Below, piece by piece: positions 7,785-14,865 of a stretch of 20,291 nt of DNA. This DNA comes from an uncultured Acidimicrobiaceae bacterium (GTDB taxonomy: Bacteria > Actinomycetota > Acidimicrobiia > Acidimicrobiales > RAAP-2). The stretch lies in the NCBI GenBank assembly GCA_937894805.1, contig CALAYR010000128.1, forward strand, positions 1 to 20,291. Reading direction: 5' to 3'. Under the pieces are notes generated by a model. The model saw only the letters and a program-made list of their open reading frames with translations, searched no databases and had not been told where the DNA came from. The stretch's first letter is position 1; every line of letters starts with the position of its first letter. The position numbers and the translations under genes were made by a program.

Positions 7785-8375
7785 ATGACGCTGCGAGTAG
7801 TAGTTGTCGGGGCTGAGTCCACCGGAACTACCACTCTGGTCACTGCATTGACGGAGATCTATCGTCAGCGCGGAGCTGACTTCTCAGCCACCCAGTGGGT
7901 CCGAGAATTTGGCCGCGACATGTCTTTCATCAAACTTGAACGACTCCGTGCGCGTGAGCCGTTGGCCACTATGGATGATCTGGTCTGGACCGATGAGGAC
8001 TTTGTTGAAATTGCGCGAGAACAAAATCGCCTCGAAGACGAAGCCGCCGCCCAGTCTGGTCCACTCCTGGTGTGCGACACCGATGCATGGGCCACAGTCA
8101 TTTGGCAGGAGCGCTACATGGGTCATCGCACACCCGAGGTGGAGACGCTCGCTCAACACGCTCCCCGAGCGCTCTACATACTGACCACCGACGAGGGCGT
8201 CCCCTTCGAAGCCGATGAAATCCGTGACGGCGAGCACCTACGAGAGGGCATGACGAAACGTTTTCGTGAGTGCCTCGAGAACCAGTCCGTTCCCTTTATT
8301 GAGCTAGATGGTCGTGACCTTGACCGGCGAGTTCGACTCGCCGTTGCCGCCATCGACGAACTGTTAGGCCTCTAA
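7785..8375 (+). CDS. NadR-like P-loop kinase/ATPase (ribosylnicotinamide kinase-related)
   Basis: This 196-aa protein resembles the kinase half of NadR (AAA_28 type), which phosphorylates nicotinamide riboside in NAD salvage. The P-loop GAESTGTTTL is at 9-18, WVREFGRD follows at 38-45, a Walker-B-like strand LLVCDTDAW is at 94-102, and the lid-like stretch RDGEHLREGMTKRF is at 147-160. The P-loop lysine is replaced by Thr15. I recall this variant in other actinobacterial homologues, so it may be a stable subfamily and not damage. No nucleotidyltransferase domain is attached, so the full NadR function should not be assumed. The start ATG lies 2 nt after the methyltransferase stop, which implies translational coupling. 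The 3' end overlaps the convergent gene by 12 bp. Confidence 0.85.
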   Translation: MTLRVVVVGAESTGTTTLVTALTEIYRQRGADFSATQWVREFGRDMSFIKLERLRAREPLATMDDLVWTDEDFVEIAREQNRLEDEAAAQSGPLLVCDTDAWATVIWQERYMGHRTPEVETLAQHAPRALYILTTDEGVPFEADEIRDGEHLREGMTKRFRECLENQSVPFIELDGRDLDRRVRLAVAAIDELLGL

Positions 8376-9050
8376 CTCCACGAAGTGGACCATGCGCTGG
8401 TAGGAGTTACCGAGCTCATCTTGGAGAATGCACGCGACGTTCTCGTCACCCGTACCGAGCTGCAGCGTGGTCTGAGGATCAATCTCTACTTCAAAGGTCC
8501 AGCCTTCAGGGAGATTCAAGCGCCCGCCGAGTTCGTGGAGCGTGTCGAGCGTCTGAGTCGGGTCGACGTAGTGGGCGTAGGCCTGCAGAATGCAGCGCTG
8601 TCCGTCCGGTGTCACCAAGTAGTAGCGGGGCTGGTGGGCCGCAAACTCCCAGAAGTTGTCACGGTGGACGAAACGGTCGGTGTAGTCAATACGGTCGGGC
8701 GGCGTATCGCCAAAGCGGACGGTTGCGGCAAGGAACATGGTGAGCTCACCAAACGTCTTGGTGGGTGCCGTGGCGCGCATGCCCGCCTCGAGAGCGTCGA
8801 AGGTCCAGAAGCGAGGTCCATTCATGAAGGCGATGAATGCTTCGTTCTCCTCGGCAACTTTCTGTGGATCGATCGCGTTGAACTGTTCCGGTGGGCAGTC
8901 GTTAAAACCCATCGTGTTCCATACTTCGGCCACGAATCCTTCATCGTCTTTCTTCAAGAGCAAGATCTCGCCGTAACGAACGTTGCGCAGTTCAGTGATG
9001 CGCGCGTAGTTCGCACCCTTAGTCGAAGCTGAGATGTTGGTGATGCTCAT
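8364..9050 (-). CDS. Conserved hypothetical protein (actinobacterial type), possibly linked to the divergent diiron oxidase
   Basis: This 228-aa soluble protein resembles a group of uncharacterised actinobacterial proteins with the pattern RYGEILLLKK, EVWNTMGFNDCPPEQFNAID, MNGPRFWTFDALEA, VTPDGQRCILQAYA, LGGRLNLPEGWTFE and a final ILQDELGNSYQRM. No catalytic motif or signal peptide is evident, and I give no function. The start is the ATG at 9050 because AGGGGG (9057-9062) lies 6 nt upstream of it; an in-frame start at 9080 would fall inside the promoter and operator region. A 14-bp inverted repeat spans its likely promoter, so it is probably repressible. The 3' end overlaps the P-loop gene by 12 bp. 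Confidence 0.8.
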   Translation of the reverse strand: MSITNISASTKGANYARITELRNVRYGEILLLKKDDEGFVAEVWNTMGFNDCPPEQFNAIDPQKVAEENEAFIAFMNGPRFWTFDALEAGMRATAPTKTFGELTMFLAATVRFGDTPPDRIDYTDRFVHRDNFWEFAAHQPRYYLVTPDGQRCILQAYAHYVDPTQTLDTLHELGGRLNLPEGWTFEVEIDPQTTLQLGTGDENVACILQDELGNSYQRMVHFVELEA

Positions 9051-9056
9051 GATTTT

Positions 9057-9062
9057 CCCCCT
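9057..9062 (-). promoter_or_regulatory. Shine-Dalgarno site that decides the start at 9050
   Basis: AGGGGG on the minus strand ends 6 nt before the ATG at 9050 and has no counterpart before the longer in-frame start at 9080. Confidence 0.6.
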
Positions 9063-9103
9063 GGAATGAACTATTGACAAAATCTATGCCAATTGTTCAT
9101 TCC
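9063..9103. promoter_or_regulatory. Operator-like inverted repeat between divergent genes
   Basis: The left arm GGAATGAACTATTG (9063-9076) and the right arm CAATTGTTCATTCC (9090-9103) match in inverted orientation at 13 of 14 positions across a 13-bp spacer. The right arm lies in the -10/-35 spacer of the predicted minus-strand promoter and the left arm over its predicted transcription start, a layout expected for repression. The DNA-binding protein is not identifiable. Confidence 0.65.
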
Positions 9104-9109
9104 GCGCAA
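9081..9109 (-). promoter_or_regulatory. Predicted promoter of the conserved hypothetical gene
   Basis: On the minus strand TAGATT (9086-9081) serves as a -10 and TTGCGC (9109-9104) as a weak -35, with a 17-bp spacer. The start would fall near 9074 and give a leader of about 24 nt containing the ribosome-binding site. Confidence 0.45.
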
Positions 9110-9126
9110 GTATCCCAATTTCCCGC

Positions 9127-9132
9127 TAACTT
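9127..9132 (+). promoter_or_regulatory. Leaderless -10 box for the diiron oxidase gene
   Basis: TAACTT ends 7 nt before the ATG at 9140. This supports 9140 over the upstream in-frame ATG at 9074, which lies inside the inverted repeat. Confidence 0.5.
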
Positions 9133-9139
9133 TCTCCCC

Positions 9140-9778
9140 ATGACAACCACCATTGCAACCTTGCTCGAAGGCGCCCTCGAAGGTCGCCGTCTCCTCGAAC
9201 ACCCCTTCTACCGACGCTGGGAAGCCGGCGAACTGAAGGATGGTGAACTGAAGGGCTACGCCGAGCAGTATCGCTACTTCGAAGCCAACCTCCCCGTCTT
9301 CCTGGCCGAGCTTGCTGCTCGTCTGCCCGAAGGCGCCGCGCAGGCCGCCATTGTCGACAACCTCCGTGACGAAGTTGCCAACCCTTCACACCTCGAACTC
9401 TTCGAGTCGTTTGCCGCAGCCTTCGGTGCCACCGATGCGGCGATCTCGCCAGCCATGGCCGCACTTGTCGACGAGTACCGCGCCGTCTTGAACGAGGGCG
9501 ACGTTGCAGCCATCGCCGGACTCTTGGCCTACGAAGCACAGGGTGCCGCCATCGCCGACAGCAAGGCCGAAGGTCTTCGTCGCCACTACGGTGCCGACCA
9601 GGACGCCACCAAGTTCTGGGATGTTCACGGAACCGTTGAGGCCGACCACGCCACCTGGACCATGGACGGGCTCGCTTCCTTGAACGGCGACACCCAGGTC
9701 ATCAGCCTCGGTGCCCGTCGCATCGCGGACGCCTGGTGGAACTTCTTGACTGAGCGCGAAGAACTCGCTGCCGCATAG
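9140..9778 (+). CDS. Haem-oxygenase-like diiron oxidase (CADD/PqqC/TenA-like)
   Basis: This 212-aa all-helical protein fits the iron-containing redox enzyme group of the haem-oxygenase-like fold, which includes Chlamydia CADD, UndA and BesC and is related in fold to PqqC and TenA. A plausible metal-ligand set is visible: Asp77 or Glu78 with His84 (DEVANPSH), Glu132 in AYEAQG, and His163, Glu167 and His170 in HGTVEADH, matching the H-x3-D/E-x2-H pattern of CADD-type enzymes. Tyr24 in HPFYRRW is conserved-looking. CADD makes p-aminobenzoate from its own tyrosine; whether this protein does so, or acts on another substrate, cannot be told. It is divergent from a conserved hypothetical gene across an inverted repeat and ends before a strong terminator. 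Confidence 0.85.
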   Translation: MTTTIATLLEGALEGRRLLEHPFYRRWEAGELKDGELKGYAEQYRYFEANLPVFLAELAARLPEGAAQAAIVDNLRDEVANPSHLELFESFAAAFGATDAAISPAMAALVDEYRAVLNEGDVAAIAGLLAYEAQGAAIADSKAEGLRRHYGADQDATKFWDVHGTVEADHATWTMDGLASLNGDTQVISLGARRIADAWWNFLTEREELAAA

Positions 9779-9792
9779 CTTTCCCTTGCAAG

Positions 9793-9834
9793 GCCCCCGT
9801 TAGCTCCCTGCGAGCTGGCGGGGGCTTTTGTTTT
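9793..9834 (+). terminator. Intrinsic terminator after the diiron oxidase gene
   Basis: A 14-bp stem pairs 9793-9806 with 9812-9825 around a 5-nt loop, with two G-U wobbles in RNA. A TTTTGTTTT run follows. It lies 14 nt after the stop codon. Confidence 0.9.
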
Positions 9835-9835
9835 C

Positions 9836-9841
9836 TACGAT
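9836..9841 (+). promoter_or_regulatory. Leaderless -10 box for the 43-aa small ORF
   Basis: TACGAT ends 6 nt before the GTG at 9848, directly after the preceding terminator. Confidence 0.5.
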
Positions 9842-9847
9842 GGTCTC

Positions 9848-9979
9848 GTGAACCCTGAGCCCACGATCGAAGAACTGCGAGAAGAAGTGGTGCAACTAAA
9901 GGCCGAGTTAGCGCGCGTCCGCGAAGAACTGCGCCGCGTCCGGCGTGATAACCACGAGACTCCGCCTCACTATCTCTAA
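9848..9979 (+). CDS. Small coiled-coil protein, 43 aa, function unknown
   Basis: A GTG-to-TAA frame of 43 codons reads MNPEPTIEELREEVVQLKAE, continues as a charged heptad-like helix rich in Glu, Arg and Leu, and ends in HETPPHYL. Leucine and valine recur at a/d-like spacing, so a short coiled coil or dimer is likely. It has its own TACGAT -10 box at leaderless spacing and sits between a terminator and the DNA methylase promoter, an autonomous unit that would be hard to explain as random. No family is recognised. It could be a regulator or adaptor peptide, or a spurious frame; the promoter placement is the main support. Confidence 0.6.
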   Translation: MNPEPTIEELREEVVQLKAELARVREELRRVRRDNHETPPHYL

Positions 9980-10050
9980 CCAGACCGCCGACCCGACGTT
10001 CACCTGTTAACGGCCAGCGAAGTCTCCCCAACTTGAAATTTGCCTGGTCG

Positions 10051-10056
10051 TAGAAT
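10051..10056 (+). promoter_or_regulatory. Leaderless -10 box for the DNA adenine methylase
   Basis: TAGAAT ends 6 nt before the GTG at 10063, a near-consensus -10 at leaderless spacing. Confidence 0.6.
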
Positions 10057-10062
10057 CCACGG

Positions 10063-11130
10063 GTGATTAAGTATCTGGGATCTAAGCGTCGTCTGATCCC
10101 CGCCCTCGGTGACATCTTCACCGCATCGGGGGCCACGTCCGCGCTCGACCTCTTCACCGGCACCACTCGCGTGGCCCAAGAGTTCAAACGCCGCGGAGGA
10201 CTTGTTACTGCCGTCGATCTCGCCCGCTACTCGGACATTTTTGCTCAGTGCTACATCGCTCTAGATGGAGACTCAATTGATACGAGAGAGTTGGACGACG
10301 CGCTAACTCATCTCTCAACTCTCGCCCCCGAACCGGGGTACTTCACTCAAGTGTTCTGCGAGGAGTCCCGCTTCTTCCAGCCTTTCAACGGGGCCCGAAT
10401 TGACGCCATCCGTAACGCAATTGAGGCTGATTACAAAGACTCCCCCCTCTACCCCATTCTCCTCACCAGCCTGATTGAAGCGGCCGATCGAGTCGACTCG
10501 ACGACCGGCGTACAGATGGCCTACATCAAGCAGTGGTCACAGCGAAGTCATAATGAACTCTCACTGCGAGTACCCGAGATGTTGTCAGGTGTTGGGCGAG
10601 CGGTTAAGGGTCGCGCGGAGGAGCTCGTTAATTCTTTGGGACCGTTCGATCTCGCCTACCTCGATCCGCCTTACAACCAGCATCGCTACGTCACCAACTA
10701 TCACATCTGGGAAACATTGGTCGAATGGGATGCCCCGGAGTACTACGGCGTGGCCTGCAAGCGAATCGACTCACGCGATGACTCGACCAAGAGCGTCTTT
10801 AATTCCAAGCGCGCCATGCCGCCAACCTTGTTTCAGACCATTCAGTCGGTCAACGCCGAAGTGGTGGTTCTCTCGTATAACAACGAGTCGTGGGTTTCCG
10901 TGGAAGACCTTGAGGCGGCCTGCAGCGTCCACGGACACGTGGTGCAGTTGGCCTTTGACTCGAAGCGCTACGTGGGGGCCCAGATTGGCATCCATAACCC
11001 GAGTGGCAAAAAGGTGGGTGAGGTCTCCCACCTGAGAAACCTGGAATACGTGATTTTGGCCGGACCTAAGAAGTTGGTTGAGCGCATGGCTGCAGCGGTC
11101 AGCGATTCCACTGTCATGCCCACCGCTTAA
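10063..11130 (+). CDS. DNA adenine N6-methyltransferase (D12/Dam family), orphan
   Basis: This 355-aa enzyme would methylate adenine N6 in a specific DNA site. The N-terminus MIKYLGSKRRLIP and motif I ALDLFTGTTRVAQEF (27-41) form the SAM pocket, and the catalytic motif IV is DPPY at 201-204. The region between them is the target-recognition insert of the D12 class. Length is a little above that of E. coli Dam. No restriction endonuclease or specificity gene is adjacent, so it is probably an orphan methylase with a role in regulation, replication or repair marking. The recognition site cannot be inferred here. Its stop codon lies inside the terminator tract of the convergent initiator tRNA gene. 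Confidence 0.92.
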   Translation: MIKYLGSKRRLIPALGDIFTASGATSALDLFTGTTRVAQEFKRRGGLVTAVDLARYSDIFAQCYIALDGDSIDTRELDDALTHLSTLAPEPGYFTQVFCEESRFFQPFNGARIDAIRNAIEADYKDSPLYPILLTSLIEAADRVDSTTGVQMAYIKQWSQRSHNELSLRVPEMLSGVGRAVKGRAEELVNSLGPFDLAYLDPPYNQHRYVTNYHIWETLVEWDAPEYYGVACKRIDSRDDSTKSVFNSKRAMPPTLFQTIQSVNAEVVVLSYNNESWVSVEDLEAACSVHGHVVQLAFDSKRYVGAQIGIHNPSGKKVGEVSHLRNLEYVILAGPKKLVERMAAAVSDSTVMPTA

Positions 11131-11169
11131 AAAGCGAAATCCCGGCCTGCTTTCGCAAACCGGGACTTC
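11129..11169 (-). terminator. Intrinsic terminator of the initiator tRNA gene
   Basis: On the minus strand a 15-bp stem with a GAAA tetraloop (11169-11136) is followed by GC and five T residues (11133-11129). The outer stem is GAAGTCCCGG against CCGGGATTTC, perfect with one G-U pair in this orientation. Two of the T positions are the last bases of the methylase stop codon. Confidence 0.85.
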
Positions 11170-11174
11170 ATTAT

Positions 11175-11251
<77 letters not shown>

Positions 11252-11262
11252 TTGGAATAACC

Positions 11263-11291
11263 ACCCTACTCCAGGGGCCGGCATAGTGCAA
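11263..11291 (-). promoter_or_regulatory. Promoter of the initiator tRNA gene
   Basis: On the minus strand TTGCAC (11291-11286) and TAGGGT (11268-11263) stand 17 bp apart. Transcription would start 4-5 nt before the mature tRNA 5' end. It is the best -35/-10 pair in the window. Confidence 0.75.
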
Positions 11292-11387
11292 ATGGGGGCG
11301 CCAGATCAGTGCGAGAGGCGACCAGTGGCGGGGCTTTAGGGCTGGGCCGCAGCACGCCCTGCGGTGGGGCGTGTAGGACTTCGTGAC

Positions 11388-11393
11388 TAGCGT
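11388..11393 (+). promoter_or_regulatory. Leaderless -10 box for the second TetR gene
   Basis: TAGCGT ends 7 nt before the GTG at 11401 and favours this start over the GTG at 11383. Confidence 0.45.
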
Positions 11394-11400
11394 CATAGGC

Positions 11401-11994
11401 GTGCCACTACGTCAACCAATACTCGACGCCGCAGTCAAGGAACTGCAGGAATTTTCCGAAGCGGGATTTCGTGTGACCCGCGTAGCCGAAGTAGCCGGTT
11501 GCGTTGTAAGTGTCCTCTATCACCACTTTGACAACCGCGAAGGGTTAATCGATGCGGCCCTCATCGAGATCATGCGTCGCGAGAGTGAAGAAGTGGCCAC
11601 CATGTACCGAGAGATCGACTCGATTCTCGGTGGGGTGACCACGATTGAACAGGCCTTCGAAACGTACGTTCGCGTTACCCACGGTCCAGGGGGTCAAGTG
11701 CGGCGAGCACTGGACGCCCAAATTCTGACGGCCGTCCAAACTCGACCATCCGTTCAACGAGCCTGGGAGGAACTCTCCTCCACCGTGCAGTCGGCCAATG
11801 AGCACCTACTCAGCGAACTGGTCCGGCGAGGCTTCATCGACTCATCGCTCGACATTCCAACGATGGCACTATTGATGCGTGGTCTGGATTTCTCTCGCAC
11901 TCTCGAAGAGTCAGTCGCGCAACCCACCGTTACGTTTGAACGATGGGTTGCCGTGATGCGCCTGTTCGCGTCGCGAATATTGGCGCCGCGTTAG
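11401..11994 (+). CDS. TetR/AcrR-family transcriptional regulator
   Basis: This 197-aa regulator has a clear N-terminal helix-turn-helix (FRVTRVAEVAGCVVSVLYHHF, about residues 24-44, then DNREGLI) and an all-helical C-terminal domain with a helix pair near EHLLSELVRRGFIDSSLD. The start is taken as the GTG at 11401, which directly precedes the first TetR helix and follows TAGCGT by 7 nt; the GTG at 11383 would add six residues. There is no divergent metabolic gene next to it, because its upstream neighbour is the initiator tRNA, so its target is not suggested by context. It overlaps the convergent UPF0182 gene by 4 bp. Confidence 0.9.
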   Translation: MPLRQPILDAAVKELQEFSEAGFRVTRVAEVAGCVVSVLYHHFDNREGLIDAALIEIMRRESEEVATMYREIDSILGGVTTIEQAFETYVRVTHGPGGQVRRALDAQILTAVQTRPSVQRAWEELSSTVQSANEHLLSELVRRGFIDSSLDIPTMALLMRGLDFSRTLEESVAQPTVTFERWVAVMRLFASRILAPR

Positions 11995-14846
11995 TTCTTT
12001 GCCGTTAAGGCCGCCTGCGCCTTGCGCAGCAGCTGACCCATCTTGTCAATAGACGCTTGGTATCCAGCCAGGTTGCCGGCCTTCAGCTGGGCCTGTGCCT
12101 GGGAGTAAGCCGAGGAAGCTTCCGCCAAGTACGTTTGGGCCGTTTCGCCGGTAGTCCCGCCGCCACCTCCGCCAGACACGTTCCCGCCGAGCACGTCACT
12201 AAGTGCTGCCTGGAGGGTTGTCTCAATGGCCACATCTTGGTTAAAGACGGCAATGACGTACTTCAGCTGTGGCAGTGGGGTGGTGGCGTTACTGACGTAC
12301 AGCGGACGAACGTACAGGATTGACTTCTGCAACGGAATCATCAAGTTGTGACCGAGTAGCACCTTGGATCCATGTTGGTCCAACGGCGTGATAATCGAAG
12401 AGACTCGTGCGTTCTGATTTATTTCGGCGTTGGCCTGAATCGGTCCCGTAACCGACGTACCGCGAGGAGTCACGTAGGCGTGGAGCTGTCCGTAGTTATC
12501 TGGGTCGCTCGTTGCCACCAAGAAGGACGTCATTCCATTCACCGTCGCCGCGGCACCGGCAGGGACGTATGTGGTCATCAGCGTCAGTTGCTGACGCGAA
12601 GAGTTCGGCAGGGCCATCACTTGGTACAGAGGTTCCATCTGTGATGTCGTTCGTGATACCGCTGCGCCCACCTTGTTGGTTACTACCGTCTGCGTCAAAG
12701 CCTGCTTCGGGCTTCCGGCGCCAGTGGTCGGTGAGATCTGCCAACGGTCAGAGGCCGTGTAGAAGGCCGCGGGTGAGGAGATGTGATAGCGACCCCACAT
12801 GGATGCCTGGACCGCGAAGAGGTCTTGGGGGTAGCGCAGGTGCGAACGAATGGCGGCCGACATGTCCGTGAGGGGGTGGAAGAGCGTCGGAAAGGCCGCA
12901 CGATACGCCATCAGCATTGGATCAGTTGGATCAAAGGCGTACATCGTGACCGAGCCGTCGTAGGCGTCAATAACGACCTTGACGGAATTGCGTACATAGT
13001 TGAAGTTGGTCGGGAGTCCGCCAGACTGTGAAGTCTGTTGGGTCGCCGCGTTTTCGCTGTAGGGATACTTTGAAGACGTGGTGTAGCCGTCGAGAACGTA
13101 ATTCACTCGGCCGTTAGCCAAGACCGCGTAGGGGTGGCTGTCGAAGGTTAAGAACGGTGCCGCCTTCTTCGCCATGCTCTCAACGTCACGTTCAAATATC
13201 ATGCGACTCTTCGTACCAATCTGGCTCGAAATCCAGAGGTTCAAATCTTGGAATCGCAGGGCAAAAGCGGTACGGCGGAGCAGGCCGCTCATCTCGACAC
13301 CACCCTTACCGGAGTAGTGCGAGGCAACTGGCGTTCCGAGCTGCGTCTTGTAGTCCAGCTCCTTCTGCTTCGTGTTCGCAACAATCCAGCCTGGATCATT
13401 GATACCGAAGTAGACCCCGGGAGTGGTGAGGACGGGTAGTCCGTCCGATGAGACAGGTGGGACGTTCTGAACAGAGAAAATGGGATTACCGGTCTGTGGG
13501 TCAAACGTGTTGGCCGGCGAGATAGCCATGCCATAGCCGTGGGTGTACTCGAGGTGCTGGTTGACCCAACTCCGTGCCGGCAAGTTGTTTTGGTTCAGCT
13601 GACGGGCACCCACCAGCATCGGCGTTACTTTGCCATTAACGACGTAGCGGTCAACGGCGAGGGAAGTGAAGGTGTAATAGGACTGGATGGCCTGACGGCG
13701 CTGAATCGTTTCAAGTGCAATGTCAGCGGCGGGGTCCCAGAGTCGGACATTGTTCAGAGTCTCGGCACTGGCCTGGAGTTCCGCAGGCGTGACTGTTGTC
13801 ACCCCTTCGAAGCCTTCTCGTGACACATTGTTGATGCCAAAAGCTCGACGAGTGGCGTCAATATTGTGCTGAATGTAAGGAACTTCGAGCGAAACTTCTG
13901 AAGGCTTCACCTTGAACGTCTGAATGACGCGGGGGTAGATCACACCCGTAGTGAGGGAAACAACGACCCACAGAACGGCAGCCAGCGCCGGCAGAGACCA
14001 GCCTCGTCGCGCAATATTGGCCAGCAGTAGTCCTGCGACAAAGAGTGAAATCCAAAAAAGGATTGAAAGGGCGGGCATTCGAGCGTGGACGTCGGCGTAC
14101 GTCGCTCCTTGCACATAGCCGTTCGACTCAGTGACGAGCGCGTAGCGAGCGTAGACGTACCCAAATGCCTTGAGGATGGCAATAATCGCCAAGAGGACGC
14201 TGAGGTGGACCTTCACCTGAGGGCTCACACGTGGCGCCACGCGGGCAGCACGAATACCACCGTTGAGGTAGTGGAAGCCAGCCGTAATGATCGTGATCGC
14301 AATCATGGAGGACAGCGCCCACGTGATGATGAAGCGAATGAAGTCCAATCTGAATATGTAGAAACCAACGTTCTTGTGGAAGATGGGGTCAACGGAGTTA
14401 AACGTTTGGGCGTGGGCGTAGAGGAGGTAGTCCTGCCAGTGAGGCAGCGCAGAGAGACCAGCAATGGCGGCGACCACGAGAGCAATCAGCGCGTACACCC
14501 GGCGGGCGTAGGGGCGGACGAGCTGTTGATACCAGCGGATGAGTTCATCCTCGGGCTCAAAGGTCAAGTCACGGGCGCCGAATCGAGCGGCCAGCAGCAA
14601 ATTGGCAAAGAGAACGACAAAGAAGGCGAGACCAAAGACGAAGACCAGCCCAATTTTGATTGAGAGCAGGCCGGTAAAGACGCCGCCTTGGCCAATCGAG
14701 CTGAACCAGAGGGAGTCGGTCCACAACACTGCCCCACTCCGGAGGAAGGTCAGGAGAAAAAATCCTAGGAACAGGACTATTGCCCCAATCCCACGACGGC
14801 GGGTAAGGGGGGATTTAAAGGACGCTAAATCATCAGGGCTTCGCAC
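11991..14846 (-). CDS. UPF0182-family membrane protein
   Basis: This 951-aa protein matches UPF0182 (homologous to M. tuberculosis Rv3193c) in length and layout. About seven transmembrane segments fill the first 305 residues, near 18-40, 60-85, 116-136, 166-190, 212-232, 254-276 and 282-302. A large extracytoplasmic domain follows (GINNVSREGFEGVTT, YTHGYGMAISPANTFD, PDNYGQLHAYVTP). A six-glycine linker near residue 893 precedes a helical tail that is Ala/Gln-rich. The function of the family is not established. The GTG at 14846 follows TAGGCT by 6 nt. It lies downstream of the DivIVA-like and YlbL-like genes on the same strand. In mycobacteria the UPF0182 and PDZ-protease genes are direct neighbours, so the grouping is meaningful. 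Confidence 0.95.
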   Translation of the reverse strand: MRSPDDLASFKSPLTRRRGIGAIVLFLGFFLLTFLRSGAVLWTDSLWFSSIGQGGVFTGLLSIKIGLVFVFGLAFFVVLFANLLLAARFGARDLTFEPEDELIRWYQQLVRPYARRVYALIALVVAAIAGLSALPHWQDYLLYAHAQTFNSVDPIFHKNVGFYIFRLDFIRFIITWALSSMIAITIITAGFHYLNGGIRAARVAPRVSPQVKVHLSVLLAIIAILKAFGYVYARYALVTESNGYVQGATYADVHARMPALSILFWISLFVAGLLLANIARRGWSLPALAAVLWVVVSLTTGVIYPRVIQTFKVKPSEVSLEVPYIQHNIDATRRAFGINNVSREGFEGVTTVTPAELQASAETLNNVRLWDPAADIALETIQRRQAIQSYYTFTSLAVDRYVVNGKVTPMLVGARQLNQNNLPARSWVNQHLEYTHGYGMAISPANTFDPQTGNPIFSVQNVPPVSSDGLPVLTTPGVYFGINDPGWIVANTKQKELDYKTQLGTPVASHYSGKGGVEMSGLLRRTAFALRFQDLNLWISSQIGTKSRMIFERDVESMAKKAAPFLTFDSHPYAVLANGRVNYVLDGYTTSSKYPYSENAATQQTSQSGGLPTNFNYVRNSVKVVIDAYDGSVTMYAFDPTDPMLMAYRAAFPTLFHPLTDMSAAIRSHLRYPQDLFAVQASMWGRYHISSPAAFYTASDRWQISPTTGAGSPKQALTQTVVTNKVGAAVSRTTSQMEPLYQVMALPNSSRQQLTLMTTYVPAGAAATVNGMTSFLVATSDPDNYGQLHAYVTPRGTSVTGPIQANAEINQNARVSSIITPLDQHGSKVLLGHNLMIPLQKSILYVRPLYVSNATTPLPQLKYVIAVFNQDVAIETTLQAALSDVLGGNVSGGGGGGTTGETAQTYLAEASSAYSQAQAQLKAGNLAGYQASIDKMGQLLRKAQAALTAKN

Positions 14847-14852
14847 ACGGGA

Positions 14853-14858
14853 AGCCTA
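14853..14858 (-). promoter_or_regulatory. Leaderless -10 box for the UPF0182 gene
   Basis: Minus-strand TAGGCT ends 6 nt before the GTG at 14846, inside the 19-bp gap after the DivIVA-like gene. This allows separate transcription. Confidence 0.6.
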
Positions 14859-14865
14859 GAGCCAG

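Noticed and set aside
9074..9079. TTGACA as a plus-strand -35 for the diiron oxidase gene
   Set aside because: No -10 stands 16-18 bp downstream, and the start fits the TAACTT leaderless box at 9127 instead. The hexamer is partly made of the inverted-repeat arm.
11136..11169. Hairpin after the methylase as a plus-strand terminator
   Set aside because: In the plus orientation three G-U pairs become mismatches and no T run follows; it fits the minus-strand tRNA.
14085..14663. 192-aa plus-strand frame inside the UPF0182 gene
   Set aside because: The translation is highly charged and low in complexity, opposite the hydrophobic transmembrane region of UPF0182, as expected for an antisense shadow.
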